From Scytonema hofmannii PCC 7110 (GTDB taxonomy: Bacteria; Cyanobacteriota; Cyanobacteriia; Cyanobacteriales; Nostocaceae): a DNA stretch of 64,000 nucleotides. This document shows positions 9,725-19,198 of this stretch, piece by piece (positions within the stretch are counted from its first letter, which is position 1; every line of letters starts with the position of its first letter). The position numbers and the translations under genes are program-made. The notes under the pieces are model-generated. The model was not told the DNA's origin. It saw only the letters and a list, made by a program, of their open reading frames with translations, and did no database searches. The DNA lies in the NCBI RefSeq assembly GCF_000346485.2, contig NZ_KQ976354.1, positions 6,230,479 to 6,294,478 of the forward strand, written 5' to 3'.

Positions 9725-9953
9725 GTAGCACCTCCTTACTTCAGCTAATTGCTTACCAATTAACTTTTCAGCTTCTGTACCAGAAATTCTGTGTAGATTA
9801 ATAAAAGTTTATAATAGATATGTATTGTAAAGATTCGTATTAAAAAATGATGCAAAAAATATTGGTGAAGAAATCCTAGCAATCAAAAACAAAATGAATA
9901 CCTTGAAGAAGTCTCCACATCTTTCAAGCTAAAGCAGAAAGGATTGGAAATGG

Positions 9954-10559
9954 TTAACCTTCCTGCAATATCCACACCAAGAAGCTTAATATTTGTTCTA
10001 CAGAAGGCAGGGGGTAAATTGTCAGGTCAATTGTAACCGTTTGCTGTTCCAACTTCAGGAATTGCCACTGAACCCCGTTGCTAACGCTGCCATAAATGAT
10101 AGAAATAGATTTTCCCTTGGCTTGATTAAATTTTTGTGCAGCAATCATCTGGGCTACACATTGTCCAATGCCTGTCTTAAGGTCAGCCTGCTTTGCTTCC
10201 ACAATGATTATAACTGGAGCTTCAATCTCCAGCATTTCAGGAGAACGGCTAATAAGGAAGTCACATCGCCCGTTAAGTCCTAAACTTTCGTCAACTGTAA
10301 AGTCTTCTCCAGAAAATAGGCTAACTTTTCGATTGAGAATTCGACGTACCTCTACCAATACGGGAGTGATAATCAGTTCGGAACGAGCTTTTTCACTACC
10401 TGTTGCAGTTGCGATCGGTAAAGTTTCTTCTAAATAGTCCTTTAAGGTATTGGAAGGAGTGATTGCAGCAGTCTCTGGCAAAAAGCGAACCCCTTCTACA
10501 GTAGAAAGGTCAAAAGCTTCTTTAACTTTGGTGATTGTTGTAAATTGGCTGTAAGGCAT
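9954..10559 (-). CDS. uncharacterised protein with PD-(D/E)XK nuclease-like core
   Basis: About 201 residues from the ATG at 10559; an extension to 10577 adds only six. The middle contains GRCDFLISRSPE followed about 20 residues later by VIIIVEAKQADLKTGIGQCVAQM, a D...ExK arrangement typical of restriction-endonuclease-fold proteins. The QCVAQMIAAQ helix after the EAK strand also fits that fold. I do not recognise a named family. It could be a stand-alone nuclease-like domain of the kind common in cyanobacteria. It stands alone: the neighbour upstream is divergent and the TPS gene follows downstream on the same strand after about 230 bp. Confidence 0.7.
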   Translation of the reverse strand: MPYSQFTTITKVKEAFDLSTVEGVRFLPETAAITPSNTLKDYLEETLPIATATGSEKARSELIITPVLVEVRRILNRKVSLFSGEDFTVDESLGLNGRCDFLISRSPEMLEIEAPVIIIVEAKQADLKTGIGQCVAQMIAAQKFNQAKGKSISIIYGSVSNGVQWQFLKLEQQTVTIDLTIYPLPSVEQILSFLVWILQEG

Positions 10560-10705
10560 AAGTGCAAGAAGGTGCAAGGATATCGAGAATCCTTAATGAT
10601 TGTAAACTAAGCTTTTTGTCTATTGGTAAATCGGGCAATGAGGAGCTTGTTGACGGCTTTATTGCCTCAAATCATCTGAAGAAAATAAGTTCAAGATTTT
10701 TAAAT

Positions 10706-10733
10706 GTAGGGGCGCAATGCCTTGCGCCCCTAC
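10706..10733. repeat. perfect 12-bp inverted repeat hairpin, GTAGGGGCG type
   Basis: Arms GTAGGGGCGCAA and its exact complement flank a 4-nt loop. This is a dispersed cyanobacterial hairpin type related in form to those at 23117 and 54128. There is no T-tract, so it is not a classical terminator. Confidence 0.8.
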
Positions 10734-10847
10734 AAACAAACGGTGTGGTTCATTTAAGTGAAAACTGCTGTAATCTGAAAATTACTCCCCAACCGTAAGG
10801 AACGCAGCTTACAATAATAACATAGCTTAAAACCGACGGGTATTGCG

Positions 10848-11624
10848 ATGCCTTCTCCCTTCCCCGGTATGGATCCATACCTTGAAGCTGGGCTGTGGCC
10901 CGATGTTCATAATGCACTAGCGAGCAAAATCCGTGCTTTTCTCGCCCCACAACTGCGTCCTAAATACGCAGCACGGATCGAAATCTATGTCGTTGAAGAT
11001 ACTTCTCCCGAAAGCGAAATCGCCATCCTCTACCCCGACGTTGAAGTGTTGCAACTGCGGACGCGCCGTGAAGCATCTCCACCTCTCCAATCAGGTATTG
11101 TCACCACTCCGCCACTACTAACGCTTCCAGTCATTCAACCAGTCGAAATTCGCATTCCTTCCATTGAGATTCGGGATACTGCTAATAACGTGCTGGTATC
11201 TTGTGTGGAAATTCTTTCACCTGTAAACAAGCGCGAACCGAATTTGACCGATTACCGTAAAAAACGTCAGCGTTTGTATAACGCCAACGTCCATCTCATT
11301 GAAATCGATTTATTGCGTCGGGGAACCCGCCCCTTCAATCATCCCCGTCTACCAGAGTTTCCCTACTTGGTTACTCTTACTCGTGCAGGTTCTTCTGTGA
11401 TGGACGTGTGGCCTGTTAAGTTACAAGATACACTTCCTACAATTCCCGTTCCTCTTCGCAACCCCGATCCCCATGCTGTTCTCAACCTGCAAGATGCTCT
11501 AAATGCAATTTACGATGAAGCTGGATACGATTTATCTCTAGATTACACTCAGACTCCACCACCACCAGCCTTTAATAATGAAGATATCGAATGGATGAAC
11601 CAACAAATTCAATCTTCTCTATAA
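10848..11624 (+). CDS. DUF4058 family protein
   Basis: A 258-residue protein that begins with the family hallmark MPSPFPGMDPYLE, followed by LWPDVHNALASKIRAFLAPQL. The central part contains EILSPVNKR and the C-terminal region IEIDLLRRG, also typical of DUF4058. This family is greatly expanded in filamentous cyanobacteria and has no established function. The EILSPxNK and IEIDLL segments have been likened to a nuclease-like fold, but I treat that as speculation. The length is normal and the frame intact. It stands alone on the plus strand. The start is fixed by the conserved first residues. Confidence 0.88.
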   Translation: MPSPFPGMDPYLEAGLWPDVHNALASKIRAFLAPQLRPKYAARIEIYVVEDTSPESEIAILYPDVEVLQLRTRREASPPLQSGIVTTPPLLTLPVIQPVEIRIPSIEIRDTANNVLVSCVEILSPVNKREPNLTDYRKKRQRLYNANVHLIEIDLLRRGTRPFNHPRLPEFPYLVTLTRAGSSVMDVWPVKLQDTLPTIPVPLRNPDPHAVLNLQDALNAIYDEAGYDLSLDYTQTPPPPAFNNEDIEWMNQQIQSSL

Positions 11625-11749
11625 TATTTCATCTTAGGGCGTTGCATAATAGAGGTTACGTGTGGCAACAGCTTAACGAGTAGCGATCGCTTGCGGTGAC
11701 CTAAAGCACCCATTCCCAGGCGATCGCTTTCACAGTTATCACACTTCAC

Positions 11750-11953
11750 TCAATCATCCGGGAATTGCCAACAGCAAACGTGTTCGACATCCTTGCTACT
11801 ACACTTGGTACAAACAACCTCAACTGAAGAATCTACCCATTCATAACCGCATCTACGACAGTAGCAGAAAATGTTGTTACGGTTAGCCATTCTAATACCC
11901 GTATGCCACTCGTGTAATTGGGATTTATTTTGAAAAGGAAAAGTATTTGACAT
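11750..11953 (-). CDS. small zinc-ribbon protein
   Basis: About 67 residues from the ATG at 11953; a shorter start at 11890 is possible. The second half reads CYCRRCGYEW, then VVCTKCSS, then VCCWQFPDD, giving two CxxC knuckles consistent with a structural zinc ribbon. No other domain is seen. The function is unknown. The coding call rests on the Cys spacing and on the acidic CWQFPDD tail, which resembles small hypothetical proteins I have seen in Nostocales. The gene stands alone and is not obviously co-transcribed with the next gene upstream at 12052. Confidence 0.55.
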   Translation of the reverse strand: MSNTFPFQNKSQLHEWHTGIRMANRNNIFCYCRRCGYEWVDSSVEVVCTKCSSKDVEHVCCWQFPDD

Positions 11954-12051
11954 TTTAAAGTATGATAAGTCTTTAACCGGACTTGATATAAGAGATCTGA
12001 TCAAACCCTCTCACCGCGATCGGATTGAGGGCTGCGATTATAATTCAATTC

Positions 12052-12882
12052 TTATTTTAAAAGGTCGGAATATTCTTGAATGTCCGCACCACTAGTATAT
12101 TTTGTAATCCAATCGCGATCTATTTTATCTGCTAGATTTAGCGTTCCAGACCAGGAGACAGTGGATTCCAACATATTATCTAGAATTGGCTTGACTTTTT
12201 CTTTTTCTTGCCATGATAAAAACACTAATTTCCTGATTGTTCTAGGATTTAAATCGGCCAAGATTGAGTTCATTTCTTCTATCCATTTTTCTTGAGTATC
12301 TTGAATCTCCTTGATTTGCTTTTTTCCAGATTCTAACATTTCATTCCAATTCTCTTGGCTAGGGATAAAGCCATATCTAGCCCAGACTAATACCCCTTCA
12401 CGTCCACCACCAATTCCTGATGCTTTCAATGTTATTTTTTGAACATTGAAAGTTTCAAAGAGTGGGAGTAAGCTTTCTTTAAAAAGTTTTTTTCCGTTCC
12501 CTGTTGCTGTTACAGTTTCAATGTGGACTATAAGTTTTTCGTTCTCGCACTTAAATACCTGGTTTAGAGCAAAAATAGTAGTTCCAGGTTTCCAAAGTTC
12601 AGTCACTGGAAGATTTTTCTTGACTTCAACTTTTAGTCTCAATCCATTGTCTGCCTTTTCCTCCAATAGAGTAAGTCTAATAGGATTCTTTTGGTATTCT
12701 TCAGAAAGATATTTATCTAGAATTTGTTCAATCAATGCCTGAAATGTCAGAATCTTTAGATATTTTACCCAAAAATTCTCCCCCCACGGAATCATACTTG
12801 ACTCGGTCTCGTCTTTTATATTTTCATACTTCTTTTTAAGATAATCGATTGCTTGCTTTCGGTCTTCTTGTAGTATGTACAT
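12052..12882 (-). CDS. uncharacterised protein with GNAT-like segment
   Basis: 276 residues, ATG start at 12882. The central segment ATGNGKKLFKESLLPLFETF, followed by KITLKASGIGGGREGVLVWARYGFIP, resembles motifs A and B of GNAT acetyltransferases (acceptor loop GNG, then W-A-R-x-GF). The flanks are lysine/glutamate-rich helices. I do not recognise a named family. Similar GNAT-like segments occur in phage proteins and polymorphic toxins, so an effector-like origin is conceivable but unsupported here. The AT-rich codon use and lack of linked genes suggest an accessory gene. The reading frame is intact. Confidence 0.65.
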   Translation of the reverse strand: MYILQEDRKQAIDYLKKKYENIKDETESSMIPWGENFWVKYLKILTFQALIEQILDKYLSEEYQKNPIRLTLLEEKADNGLRLKVEVKKNLPVTELWKPGTTIFALNQVFKCENEKLIVHIETVTATGNGKKLFKESLLPLFETFNVQKITLKASGIGGGREGVLVWARYGFIPSQENWNEMLESGKKQIKEIQDTQEKWIEEMNSILADLNPRTIRKLVFLSWQEKEKVKPILDNMLESTVSWSGTLNLADKIDRDWITKYTSGADIQEYSDLLK

Positions 12883-13175
12883 TAATCAATTTTAGACCTA
12901 TTGTAATGTGAATGACTCCATAACAATAAACCATCTAAGAAAGCATTTAAAGCCAACATTAATTTAATGTAATAAAGTGGCAAGGGTTTGGATTCTACAT
13001 TTTTCAATGGTGAACTCACAGGGTTTACTGTGCAAGTTGCACATTTTAGCTTTCATTTCAACTCCTTGATATAAAAGTCTGTAACCCAATTTCATCAAAC
13101 CGGAAAATACGATATAGAATTTGTAGCAAAACGGGTTTGCGGTTCTTACATGAGAGAGAAAAGGGGATTTACAAG

Positions 13176-13256
13176 ATGGCACTCAAGCTTTTACAAATTA
13201 ATTTCCCTTATAATGGTTCGTGGGAAGTTCTGTTGATTATGGTGGTGAAAAGGTAA
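13176..13256 (+). pseudogene. 5' fragment of a YdhR-like monooxygenase gene
   Basis: An ATG preceded by AAGGGG opens a 26-residue frame beginning MALKLLQINFPYNGSW. This matches from memory the N-terminus of small YdhR-type antibiotic-biosynthesis-monooxygenase-like proteins (about 100 residues). The similarity then ends and a stop follows. The rest of the gene is not visible downstream. Probably a deletion remnant; the identity is moderately sure because the match is short. Confidence 0.4.
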
Positions 13257-13307
13257 TTATTGTTGGTTGGGAGCACCACGGTTCTAAAGTACAGATGCGT
13301 TCAATTA

Positions 13308-14000
13308 TTAGCAAGCGCCGCTTTTATTAAAGACAATCTTGAGAGTTTTCAAGATCAAACCAATATCGTAGGCGATCGACCAATGATGTTGGTAGTTTAA
13401 ATCCATACGAACAATATCTTCAAAATCTTTAATGCTGGAACGTCCATTAGCTTGCCATTCACCAGTAATACCAGGTTTGACGTTCAACCGTTTCCAATGA
13501 TGGATTGAATAGTGCATCACTTCATCGGGGGTGGGAGGACGAGTACCGACTAGGCTCATTTCCCCTAGAAGCACGTTCCAGAACTGAGGGAGTTCGTCTA
13601 AGCTAGTACGACGGAGAAATGTTCCTACGCGGGTAATGCGAGGATCGTTTGTGTTCTTGAAAATGTAATGACCTTTGGCTTCGTTATTGACAAGATGCTT
13701 CAATTGCTCGGCTCCTACAACCATGGAACGGAATTTCCAGATTCTGAAGGAACGACCATTTAAACCACAGCGAATTTGATTGTAAAAGATAGGACCGGGA
13801 TTATCTAACTGGATACTTATAGCAATCGGAATTGCTAAAATTGCCGTAATTCCCAGACCGACAATTGCACCCAAAATGTCAATCAAGCGTTTTGCTTTGC
13901 TTGCTACAGAAGGATGAACTCGAAGCTCAGCAAATTGGGTTATGTCAGTAGTTTCTAAAACTGATGTGTGAATGGTGTGAGAAGTAGAGAGATTAAACAT
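13308..14000 (-). CDS. polyprenyl-phosphate sugar-1-phosphate transferase
   Basis: A 230-residue initiating sugar transferase of the bacterial WcaJ/RfbP C-terminal domain type. It has one N-terminal membrane segment (LIDILGAIVGLGITAILAIP), then GPIFYNQIRCGLNGRSFRIWKFRSM, RRTSLDELPQFWNVL and MSLVGTRPP, all diagnostic. The long multi-spanning N-terminal domain of full WcaJ proteins is absent, so it is the short catalytic form. It would transfer a hexose-1-phosphate to undecaprenyl phosphate to start repeat-unit assembly at the cytoplasmic membrane. It is the last gene of the wecG-STAS-transferase series on this strand and belongs with the flippase, ligase and Wzz further along. Confidence 0.92.
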   Translation of the reverse strand: MFNLSTSHTIHTSVLETTDITQFAELRVHPSVASKAKRLIDILGAIVGLGITAILAIPIAISIQLDNPGPIFYNQIRCGLNGRSFRIWKFRSMVVGAEQLKHLVNNEAKGHYIFKNTNDPRITRVGTFLRRTSLDELPQFWNVLLGEMSLVGTRPPTPDEVMHYSIHHWKRLNVKPGITGEWQANGRSSIKDFEDIVRMDLNYQHHWSIAYDIGLILKTLKIVFNKSGAC

Positions 14001-14220
14001 GGCAATGACAATTGCAGTGAATTGGTTTGCGAATCTAGCCTGTCGGAGACAAGAAAGACGCTCTGAGAAGTCTGTATCCTTCCCCGACGCAAGGGAGCGA
14101 ATGGTTTAAAGCTGAACATATTGATGCGTAAAGACAAAAAATAAATTCCTTGTTTGAATAAAGCTGAATTTATTCATGGGCTTTCCCCGCGTCTCCCTTG
14201 TCCTTTTGTCTCCATGTCTT

Positions 14221-14607
14221 CTAAAGAGTGTTAACTGTAGTCTTGACAGTGTTGTAATTCTCAAAAATTTCAAACTGTGAATCAAGCTGAGTCAACTCAA
14301 AAATCATGCGGATAGGTGCTTGCAAATTACAAATGACAAGACGACAGCCGCTCAAACGTGCTGTGGAAAAACTCGTTACTAGTGCAGCTAACCCCGAACT
14401 ATCCATAAAATCTACTTGTGCTAGATCGATCGCTAAAAGGTGATGAGGCTGAAGCACTAAACTAATTATCTGTTCTCTTAAGACTTGACCTTGCTGCAAG
14501 TTCAAAGGTCCTTGAAGCTGAAGTACAATGAGTTGGCATTCTTGTGTGAGAGTCATAAGCTTTACGATTGCCTTTGATATTAAATGTCTATGCGAGTTTA
14601 AACTCAT
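14221..14607 (-). CDS. STAS-domain anti-sigma-factor-antagonist-like protein
   Basis: About 128 residues from the ATG at 14607; a GTG at 14622 is the alternative. The fold is a single STAS domain, with the hallmark LLAIDLAQVDFMDSSGLAALV carrying the phosphorylatable Ser of SpoIIAA-like proteins within DSSG. No kinase or phosphatase partner is adjacent, although histidine kinases lie nearby. Lying between wecG and the initiating sugar transferase, it probably links polysaccharide synthesis to a partner-switching signal. Similar STAS genes occur in hormogonium polysaccharide loci of Nostoc. The target is unknown. Confidence 0.85.
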   Translation of the reverse strand: MSLNSHRHLISKAIVKLMTLTQECQLIVLQLQGPLNLQQGQVLREQIISLVLQPHHLLAIDLAQVDFMDSSGLAALVTSFSTARLSGCRLVICNLQAPIRMIFELTQLDSQFEIFENYNTVKTTVNTL

Positions 14608-14644
14608 ACTGAGCGTCTGCACGCACCAAAGCAGTTTGGTCTAG

Positions 14645-15430
14645 CTATTGTGATTTGGCTGTAAATTTTGTTTTTGTTAGTTGTCTACCTTGACGGTGGT
14701 TAAAAGCGTAGGTCAAAACCAAACTTAAAAAGATAAAATTGCCTATAAAATAACGTCGCCATAACCGCTTTGGTTCCATTGCTAAACGCCACAACCACTC
14801 CATACCAATAGCACGAATGGAAGAAGGGGCACGGGGTACACGTTCCGCCACAAAATCGAAAAGTCCTCCGACACCCATACAAGTGATACCAGGTAATTGA
14901 CTGGCGTATCGATCGATCCAAATTTCCTGTAGCGGTACGCCCATTGCCACTAACAACAGATGTGGGCGGGCTACTCGGATAGCCTCTAAAACTTGTGAAG
15001 TTTCGCTTTCAGAGAAATAGCCATCTTGAGTTCCTGCAATGACTAAGCCAGGATAGGTTTTCTTTAAGTTAGTAGCTGCTTCTTCAGCAACACTGGGCTT
15101 GGCACCCAGAAGATAGACTGATAAGCCTTTTGTTGCACCATTTTTGCATAAAGCCGGAACTAGATCGGTGCCATTCAGGTTATGGACGATTGGTGTACCC
15201 AATAAAGCACTACCCCAGCGAACTCCACTTCCGTCCGCTAACAACAAATCACTATGTTCTAATGCCTCTGCCAGTGCTGTGTTTTTTGTAGCGGTTACCA
15301 TAGTGTGAGCGTTGCCATAATACACTCGACCACCCGTTCGCTTTAATAATCGCGCCAGTAATAACTCAATTGCTTCGTTCGGGGACATGGAATCAAAACG
15401 GGTGTTAAGGAAATTAACTCGGTTTGCCAT
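14645..15430 (-). CDS. WecG/TagA/CpsF family glycosyltransferase
   Basis: A 261-residue GT26 enzyme. Recognisable are YYGNAHTMVTATKNTALAEAL, LLADGSGV, the catalytic-region segment LLVAMGVPLQEIWI and GVGGLFDFVAERVPRAP. GT26 enzymes add the second sugar (ManNAc or similar) to the lipid-linked primer. Here it likely extends the product of the transferase encoded downstream. It has a short C-terminal hydrophobic stretch and basic tail. The length is normal. It is the first gene of the three-gene unit; a copy of the locus-specific regulatory element lies 286 bp upstream (15716-15795). Confidence 0.9.
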   Translation of the reverse strand: MANRVNFLNTRFDSMSPNEAIELLLARLLKRTGGRVYYGNAHTMVTATKNTALAEALEHSDLLLADGSGVRWGSALLGTPIVHNLNGTDLVPALCKNGATKGLSVYLLGAKPSVAEEAATNLKKTYPGLVIAGTQDGYFSESETSQVLEAIRVARPHLLLVAMGVPLQEIWIDRYASQLPGITCMGVGGLFDFVAERVPRAPSSIRAIGMEWLWRLAMEPKRLWRRYFIGNFIFLSLVLTYAFNHRQGRQLTKTKFTAKSQ

Positions 15431-15715
15431 ATAGTTTAAAACTTACGATCTAACGTTGAAAAAGGAGGGATTCCAAAGCCTATAAGGCATGGGGCGATGA
15501 CTGCAACATACGCTTACAGCCTTATTCTTGCTTACTAACTAGCTTGTTTAATTGCTTGTCATGCCAGCAATGTCTGTACGCAAACTTTAATCTTTATGAA
15601 AGCTGTTAGTAGCAGATAAGCATTTCATGCTTATGTATAACTACAACAAAAGGGCTTGATGTCATCTGACAAATTTACAAGTATTACTTATAGTTTGATA
15701 CTGAGATACTGATAA

Positions 15716-15795
15716 AAATACTATCTGCTGGCTACTTAAAATCTGATGTATACAGCATCCTTACGGGAGGATAAAAGTGTCCACATAGCTATCCG
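15716..15795 (-). promoter_or_regulatory. exopolysaccharide-locus upstream element, copy 1
   Basis: An 80-bp conserved block. On the minus strand it ends with a -10-like TAGTATT preceded by GCCAGCAGA; on the plus strand the far end carries TGTCC and TATCC boxes 12 bp apart followed by G. Copies 2 and 3 share the same order and spacing. It lies upstream of wecG, leaving a leader of about 280 nt. Confidence 0.65.
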
Positions 15796-16077
15796 CTTGG
15801 CTGTAGCGTTTACAAAGTCTAAGCTTTATGCTAAGGTTATGGCTATAAAATAGTCGCAACCTAGTCCTATACTTTACGCTCAACTTATTCATTCAATTTT
15901 TACTGCTTTTAAGATACTTGAAGTACTGAAATACAACTTCATCAACTGAATTTCTTTCAAAAATGTATGTTTTACTAATTCTGTTGAGTAATATCTCAGC
16001 AATTTCACTAAATGACATTTTAGGGTACAGAAGATAGGCTGTATGTGCAATATCCTCTTAATTAACCGATATTTGTA

Positions 16078-16386
16078 ATGGAAAGGCATCGAATTATGGT
16101 CATTGGTAGCAATGTCCTCACCGTACAGCGCGTTAGCAGCTACTGCTTAAAACAAAATGCGGAAGTGTTCCCCTACTATGGTATTCCGAGAGATGAAGAG
16201 GTGACTCTGTTCACCCCCCATGTCTTAGTGCTATGTCTACCTCTTGATCGGGGCTTAGCGTGCGAAAGTATACTTCTTCCCTACATTTTGTGGTCAGAAC
16301 AGCCTATGAATGACGGGTTACCATCGGTTACTACCCCTACAGAACTCTATGTTCGTTTACAGGAAGTTCTTCAGGGCTTAAATTAA
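16078..16386 (+). CDS. small uncharacterised protein beside two-component genes
   Basis: 102 residues, ATG start. The sequence opens with a beta-strand/loop pattern HRIMVIGSN and contains HVLVLCLPLDRG, reminiscent of the first half of a receiver or Rossmann-like fold, but it lacks the phosphoacceptor Asp in its normal context. It ends in a helix LYVRLQEVLQGL. It overlaps the 3' end of the convergent response-regulator gene by 9 bp. Function unknown. The coding call rests on the open frame with normal composition and its position between two regulated units. Confidence 0.55.
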   Translation: MERHRIMVIGSNVLTVQRVSSYCLKQNAEVFPYYGIPRDEEVTLFTPHVLVLCLPLDRGLACESILLPYILWSEQPMNDGLPSVTTPTELYVRLQEVLQGLN

Positions 16387-17055
16387 ACCATTACGCACCG
16401 CTAGAGCTGCTGCTTGGACGCGATCGTCAACGCTAAGTTTGTTAAGAAGCATACGCACATAAGATTTGACAGTTCCTAGGGATAGGTAGAGTTGCTCAGC
16501 AATCTCTGGGTTTGAGTATCCTTGGGCAATTAATTTAAGAATCTCGCGCTCGCGATTACTAAGAATGGGTTGTTGAAGCTGTTCATATGCAGGAGCGCAG
16601 GATACAGTGGGCGGTTTTAGCATCCGGGCAACCTTTTGAGCTATTTGAGGATCTAAATAAGCACCACCTTGAACAATCAATTGAATGACAGCGAGAAGTT
16701 GTTCCCATTCAATGCTCTTCAGGCAGTAACCATCTGCACCAGCTGCTAACATCCCCATCACTTGGGTGTCGCTGTCAAATGCACTCAAGGCAAGGATACA
16801 AGTGGCTGGGCGATCGCTTTTTATCTGCTGCGTGGCTGTGATTCCATCTATGACTGGCAAATCAATGTCCATCAACACCACATCTGGCTGAAGTTGAGTA
16901 GCTAATTCAATAGCCTGTGCACCATCACCTGCCTCTCCAACGATACTAAAGCCAGATTCAAGGGAAAATTGACCTTTCATGCCTCGGCGTATCAAAGCAT
17001 GGTCATCCACCAGTAGAATTCGCACGATTTTTTGTGCGCCACTTTCAACAATCAT
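16378..17055 (-). CDS. NarL/FixJ-type response regulator
   Basis: A 225-residue regulator. The receiver domain has LLVDDHALIRRGM, phosphoacceptor LMDIDLPVIDG, a conserved Ser in ALSAFD and Lys in CLKS. The C-terminal LuxR-type HTH has LSNREREILKLIAQGYSNPEIAEQLYLSLGTVKSYV. The start at 17055 is chosen because GGAGG lies 5 nt upstream and overlaps the end of the histidine-kinase gene. The tight coupling (stop TAG at 17064-17066) says it is the cognate regulator of that kinase. Candidate targets are the flanking polysaccharide genes; this is inference. Confidence 0.93.
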   Translation of the reverse strand: MIVESGAQKIVRILLVDDHALIRRGMKGQFSLESGFSIVGEAGDGAQAIELATQLQPDVVLMDIDLPVIDGITATQQIKSDRPATCILALSAFDSDTQVMGMLAAGADGYCLKSIEWEQLLAVIQLIVQGGAYLDPQIAQKVARMLKPPTVSCAPAYEQLQQPILSNREREILKLIAQGYSNPEIAEQLYLSLGTVKSYVRMLLNKLSVDDRVQAAALAVRNGLI

Positions 17056-17063
17056 TTTGCCTC

Positions 17064-18536
17064 CTACTTCCAATTGTTCTCGAACTCAGTCTTACTTGTG
17101 GGAACACAGAGGGTAAACCAGAAGGTACTACCTTTTCCAAGGGTGCTTTCGACGCCTATGCTACCTCCGTGAGCCTGAATGATTTGACGACACAAGTAAA
17201 GACCAAGACCTGCTTGCCCACATCGCCCTCGTCCCTGAGTAAAGCGGTGGAAGAGCCGTTCCTTCTCCTGCTGTGCAATCCCTAGACCGCGATCGCGCAC
17301 AGAAACTTTCACTTGCGCTTCTCCAAGGGGTTCTACTTCAAGAACAATTTCGTTGTTCGGTTCGCTTGCTCGTATAGCGTTCTCAAGCAAGTTTTGCACA
17401 ACCCGTCGGATCTCTACCTCATCACCATAGACAGTTGGCAGTGATTGACCAATTTTATCGATGAGGGCGAACTCACTCTTTGAAGTCGCTTTTATTTGGG
17501 TAATGACTTTAACAAAAATCCTTTTCCAATTCAGGGGATCGTGGCTTAAGTTAGCGCCACGAGTAGTTTCATAGCGAGAGACGTCTAAGAGAGTTTCTAT
17601 CAGCTTGAGGAGATCTTCGTTAGTTTGGTGGTACTCTTCAAAAATTTCTTTCCAAGTGTCGTTTACAGAACCAAAAGCTCCTTTGAGCATACTCTCTAAG
17701 GTGGCGCGGGTAGCAAGTAAGGGAGTACGTAAATCATGGGACAGGGCAGAGATCAAGTCCTCAAGCTGTTCGTTACGTACCTCAATGCGTTGCTGACGGT
17801 AACAAGCCTCCCCTGCCATTTGGTTGAGAACTCCAGCTAAATGACCAATTTCATCGGAGGACGAATAGCCAAGTCGGGCTTCCATTTGACCCGCACGCCA
17901 AATTTCGCCTACCTTAATCAATTGATTCAGGGGAACCTTAACGCGTCGATGTAAAAGATTGAGATTCCAGAATACTCCTGCCAGGATCGCCATGAGGCTG
18001 AAGAGCTTTACAGAAAAGTTGATCTCGTGGATCTGTTGCGCCTGATACTTGCGTTTACTTAAAAGTATCTGCTCGCTCTCAAGGAGACTCAAAATTTGAG
18101 CGTACAACGTATTGAATAAGGGATTTTCTATAGAAGAATAGCCCTTCGTGTTCGTAGAGACAGGAAAAGCTTTGTGAGCCAGCTGACTTTTCCATCGGTC
18201 ATAGAAATATTTGATCTGATCGAGTTGCTTAAGTTGAGCGGGGTTATCCTGTACCAGATTGTATAGGCGGTTGAAACTTCTGTGGAAGGCTAGTGCCTCC
18301 TTAGTGCTAGTCTTTAGAGAAGCTCTTTCCTCTTGTATCACGGCATTGAGAAGACGTTCTCCTTCACGCTCTACTACTAGACTATGGGTTATCACACCGA
18401 CTGCTTTCTGAGTAAGGCTTTCTATCCAAAAGTCCACGCCTTGTTCACCCACTACCAATAACACCAGTACGAAAAAGCTAATGTACAGGGGCGCAAATAA
18501 ATTATTTTTTAGAGTATATGGCACACGTAAACGCAT
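17064..18536 (-). CDS. membrane sensor histidine kinase with CHASE3-like sensor
   Basis: About 490 residues, ATG at 18536. A first membrane segment (about residues 13-30) and a second (about 175-193) enclose an extracytoplasmic helical region of CHASE3-like character with ERLLNAVIQEERASL. A HAMP region follows (LNQLIKVGEIW), then the H-box SALSHDLRTPLLATR, N-box NLLENAIRAS, G1 DRGLGI, F-box FHRFTQG and G2 AGLGLYL. All ATP-binding boxes are intact. It is co-transcribed with the response regulator. Its kinase domain is closely similar to that of the GAF kinase at 19199, so one is probably a duplicate of the other. Confidence 0.92.
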   Translation of the reverse strand: MRLRVPYTLKNNLFAPLYISFFVLVLLVVGEQGVDFWIESLTQKAVGVITHSLVVEREGERLLNAVIQEERASLKTSTKEALAFHRSFNRLYNLVQDNPAQLKQLDQIKYFYDRWKSQLAHKAFPVSTNTKGYSSIENPLFNTLYAQILSLLESEQILLSKRKYQAQQIHEINFSVKLFSLMAILAGVFWNLNLLHRRVKVPLNQLIKVGEIWRAGQMEARLGYSSSDEIGHLAGVLNQMAGEACYRQQRIEVRNEQLEDLISALSHDLRTPLLATRATLESMLKGAFGSVNDTWKEIFEEYHQTNEDLLKLIETLLDVSRYETTRGANLSHDPLNWKRIFVKVITQIKATSKSEFALIDKIGQSLPTVYGDEVEIRRVVQNLLENAIRASEPNNEIVLEVEPLGEAQVKVSVRDRGLGIAQQEKERLFHRFTQGRGRCGQAGLGLYLCRQIIQAHGGSIGVESTLGKGSTFWFTLCVPTSKTEFENNWK

Positions 18537-18590
18537 CAAAATTAACGGCTAACACTACAAAATATTTTCATTTAAATAATGACTTTATTG

Positions 18591-18693
18591 ACTAGCTTGA
18601 AAATTGGGCATTGGGCATTGGGCATTGGGTATGGGAAAAGAATTATTTTCATGCCCTCGTTGTGGGATTTTCCCATGATTGACTGACTTGAAA
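18591..18693. repeat. dispersed composite repeat element, copy 1
   Basis: A direct repeat of CTAGCTTGAAAA/CTGACTTGAAA type flanks a TTGGGCA tandem repeat and a 30-bp core (18664-18693) starting GGGATTTTCCCATGATT. The same core occurs at 43891-43920 and 62062-62091. The remaining intergenic sequence 18694-19198 is AT-rich with another TTGCCCA repeat near 18739 and no convincing gene. Confidence 0.7.
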
Positions 18694-19198
18694 GTACGGC
18701 ATAGGGGATGGGGCGTAGTCAGAAATATTTATTGCCCATTGCCCATTGATCATTTTTATACGTCCTGGTGTACGCAGTTCATGACGGCTACTTATTTATT
18801 TCAACCCACAGAAGTAACTCAGTACCTCTTTTGTACAGTGACTACTAAGATACTTGTGAAAGACAAGCTTTGTTTTGATTTATTTAACTCCCCTAATTAA
18901 GTCCTCTAATTATAAACCAAAAAAAACTTTTTTAATTTTATTTTTAATACTGAGAATTCAATAACCCACTTTTCTTACTTTTTGAAAAATGAATGATTTT
19001 AATTCTTAAAATACAAGTAATCATATCAATTCTCTTTGCTCTTATTGCTCTTACAACAAATTTAGATCTCTCTAACCCTTTTTTCAGGAAGTAGGAGTGT
19101 ATGTGCTGCAAGATATGACATACCTACTTTTCTGACTTTTCTTACTAAATGCGTCAGGGTGAACAAACACAACTTTGAATGAGGTCTGGAGCGTTACT

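Noticed and set aside
12964-13182. 72-codon minus-strand ORF
   Set aside because: It overlaps the start of the monooxygenase fragment, has unusual composition and no recognisable domain.
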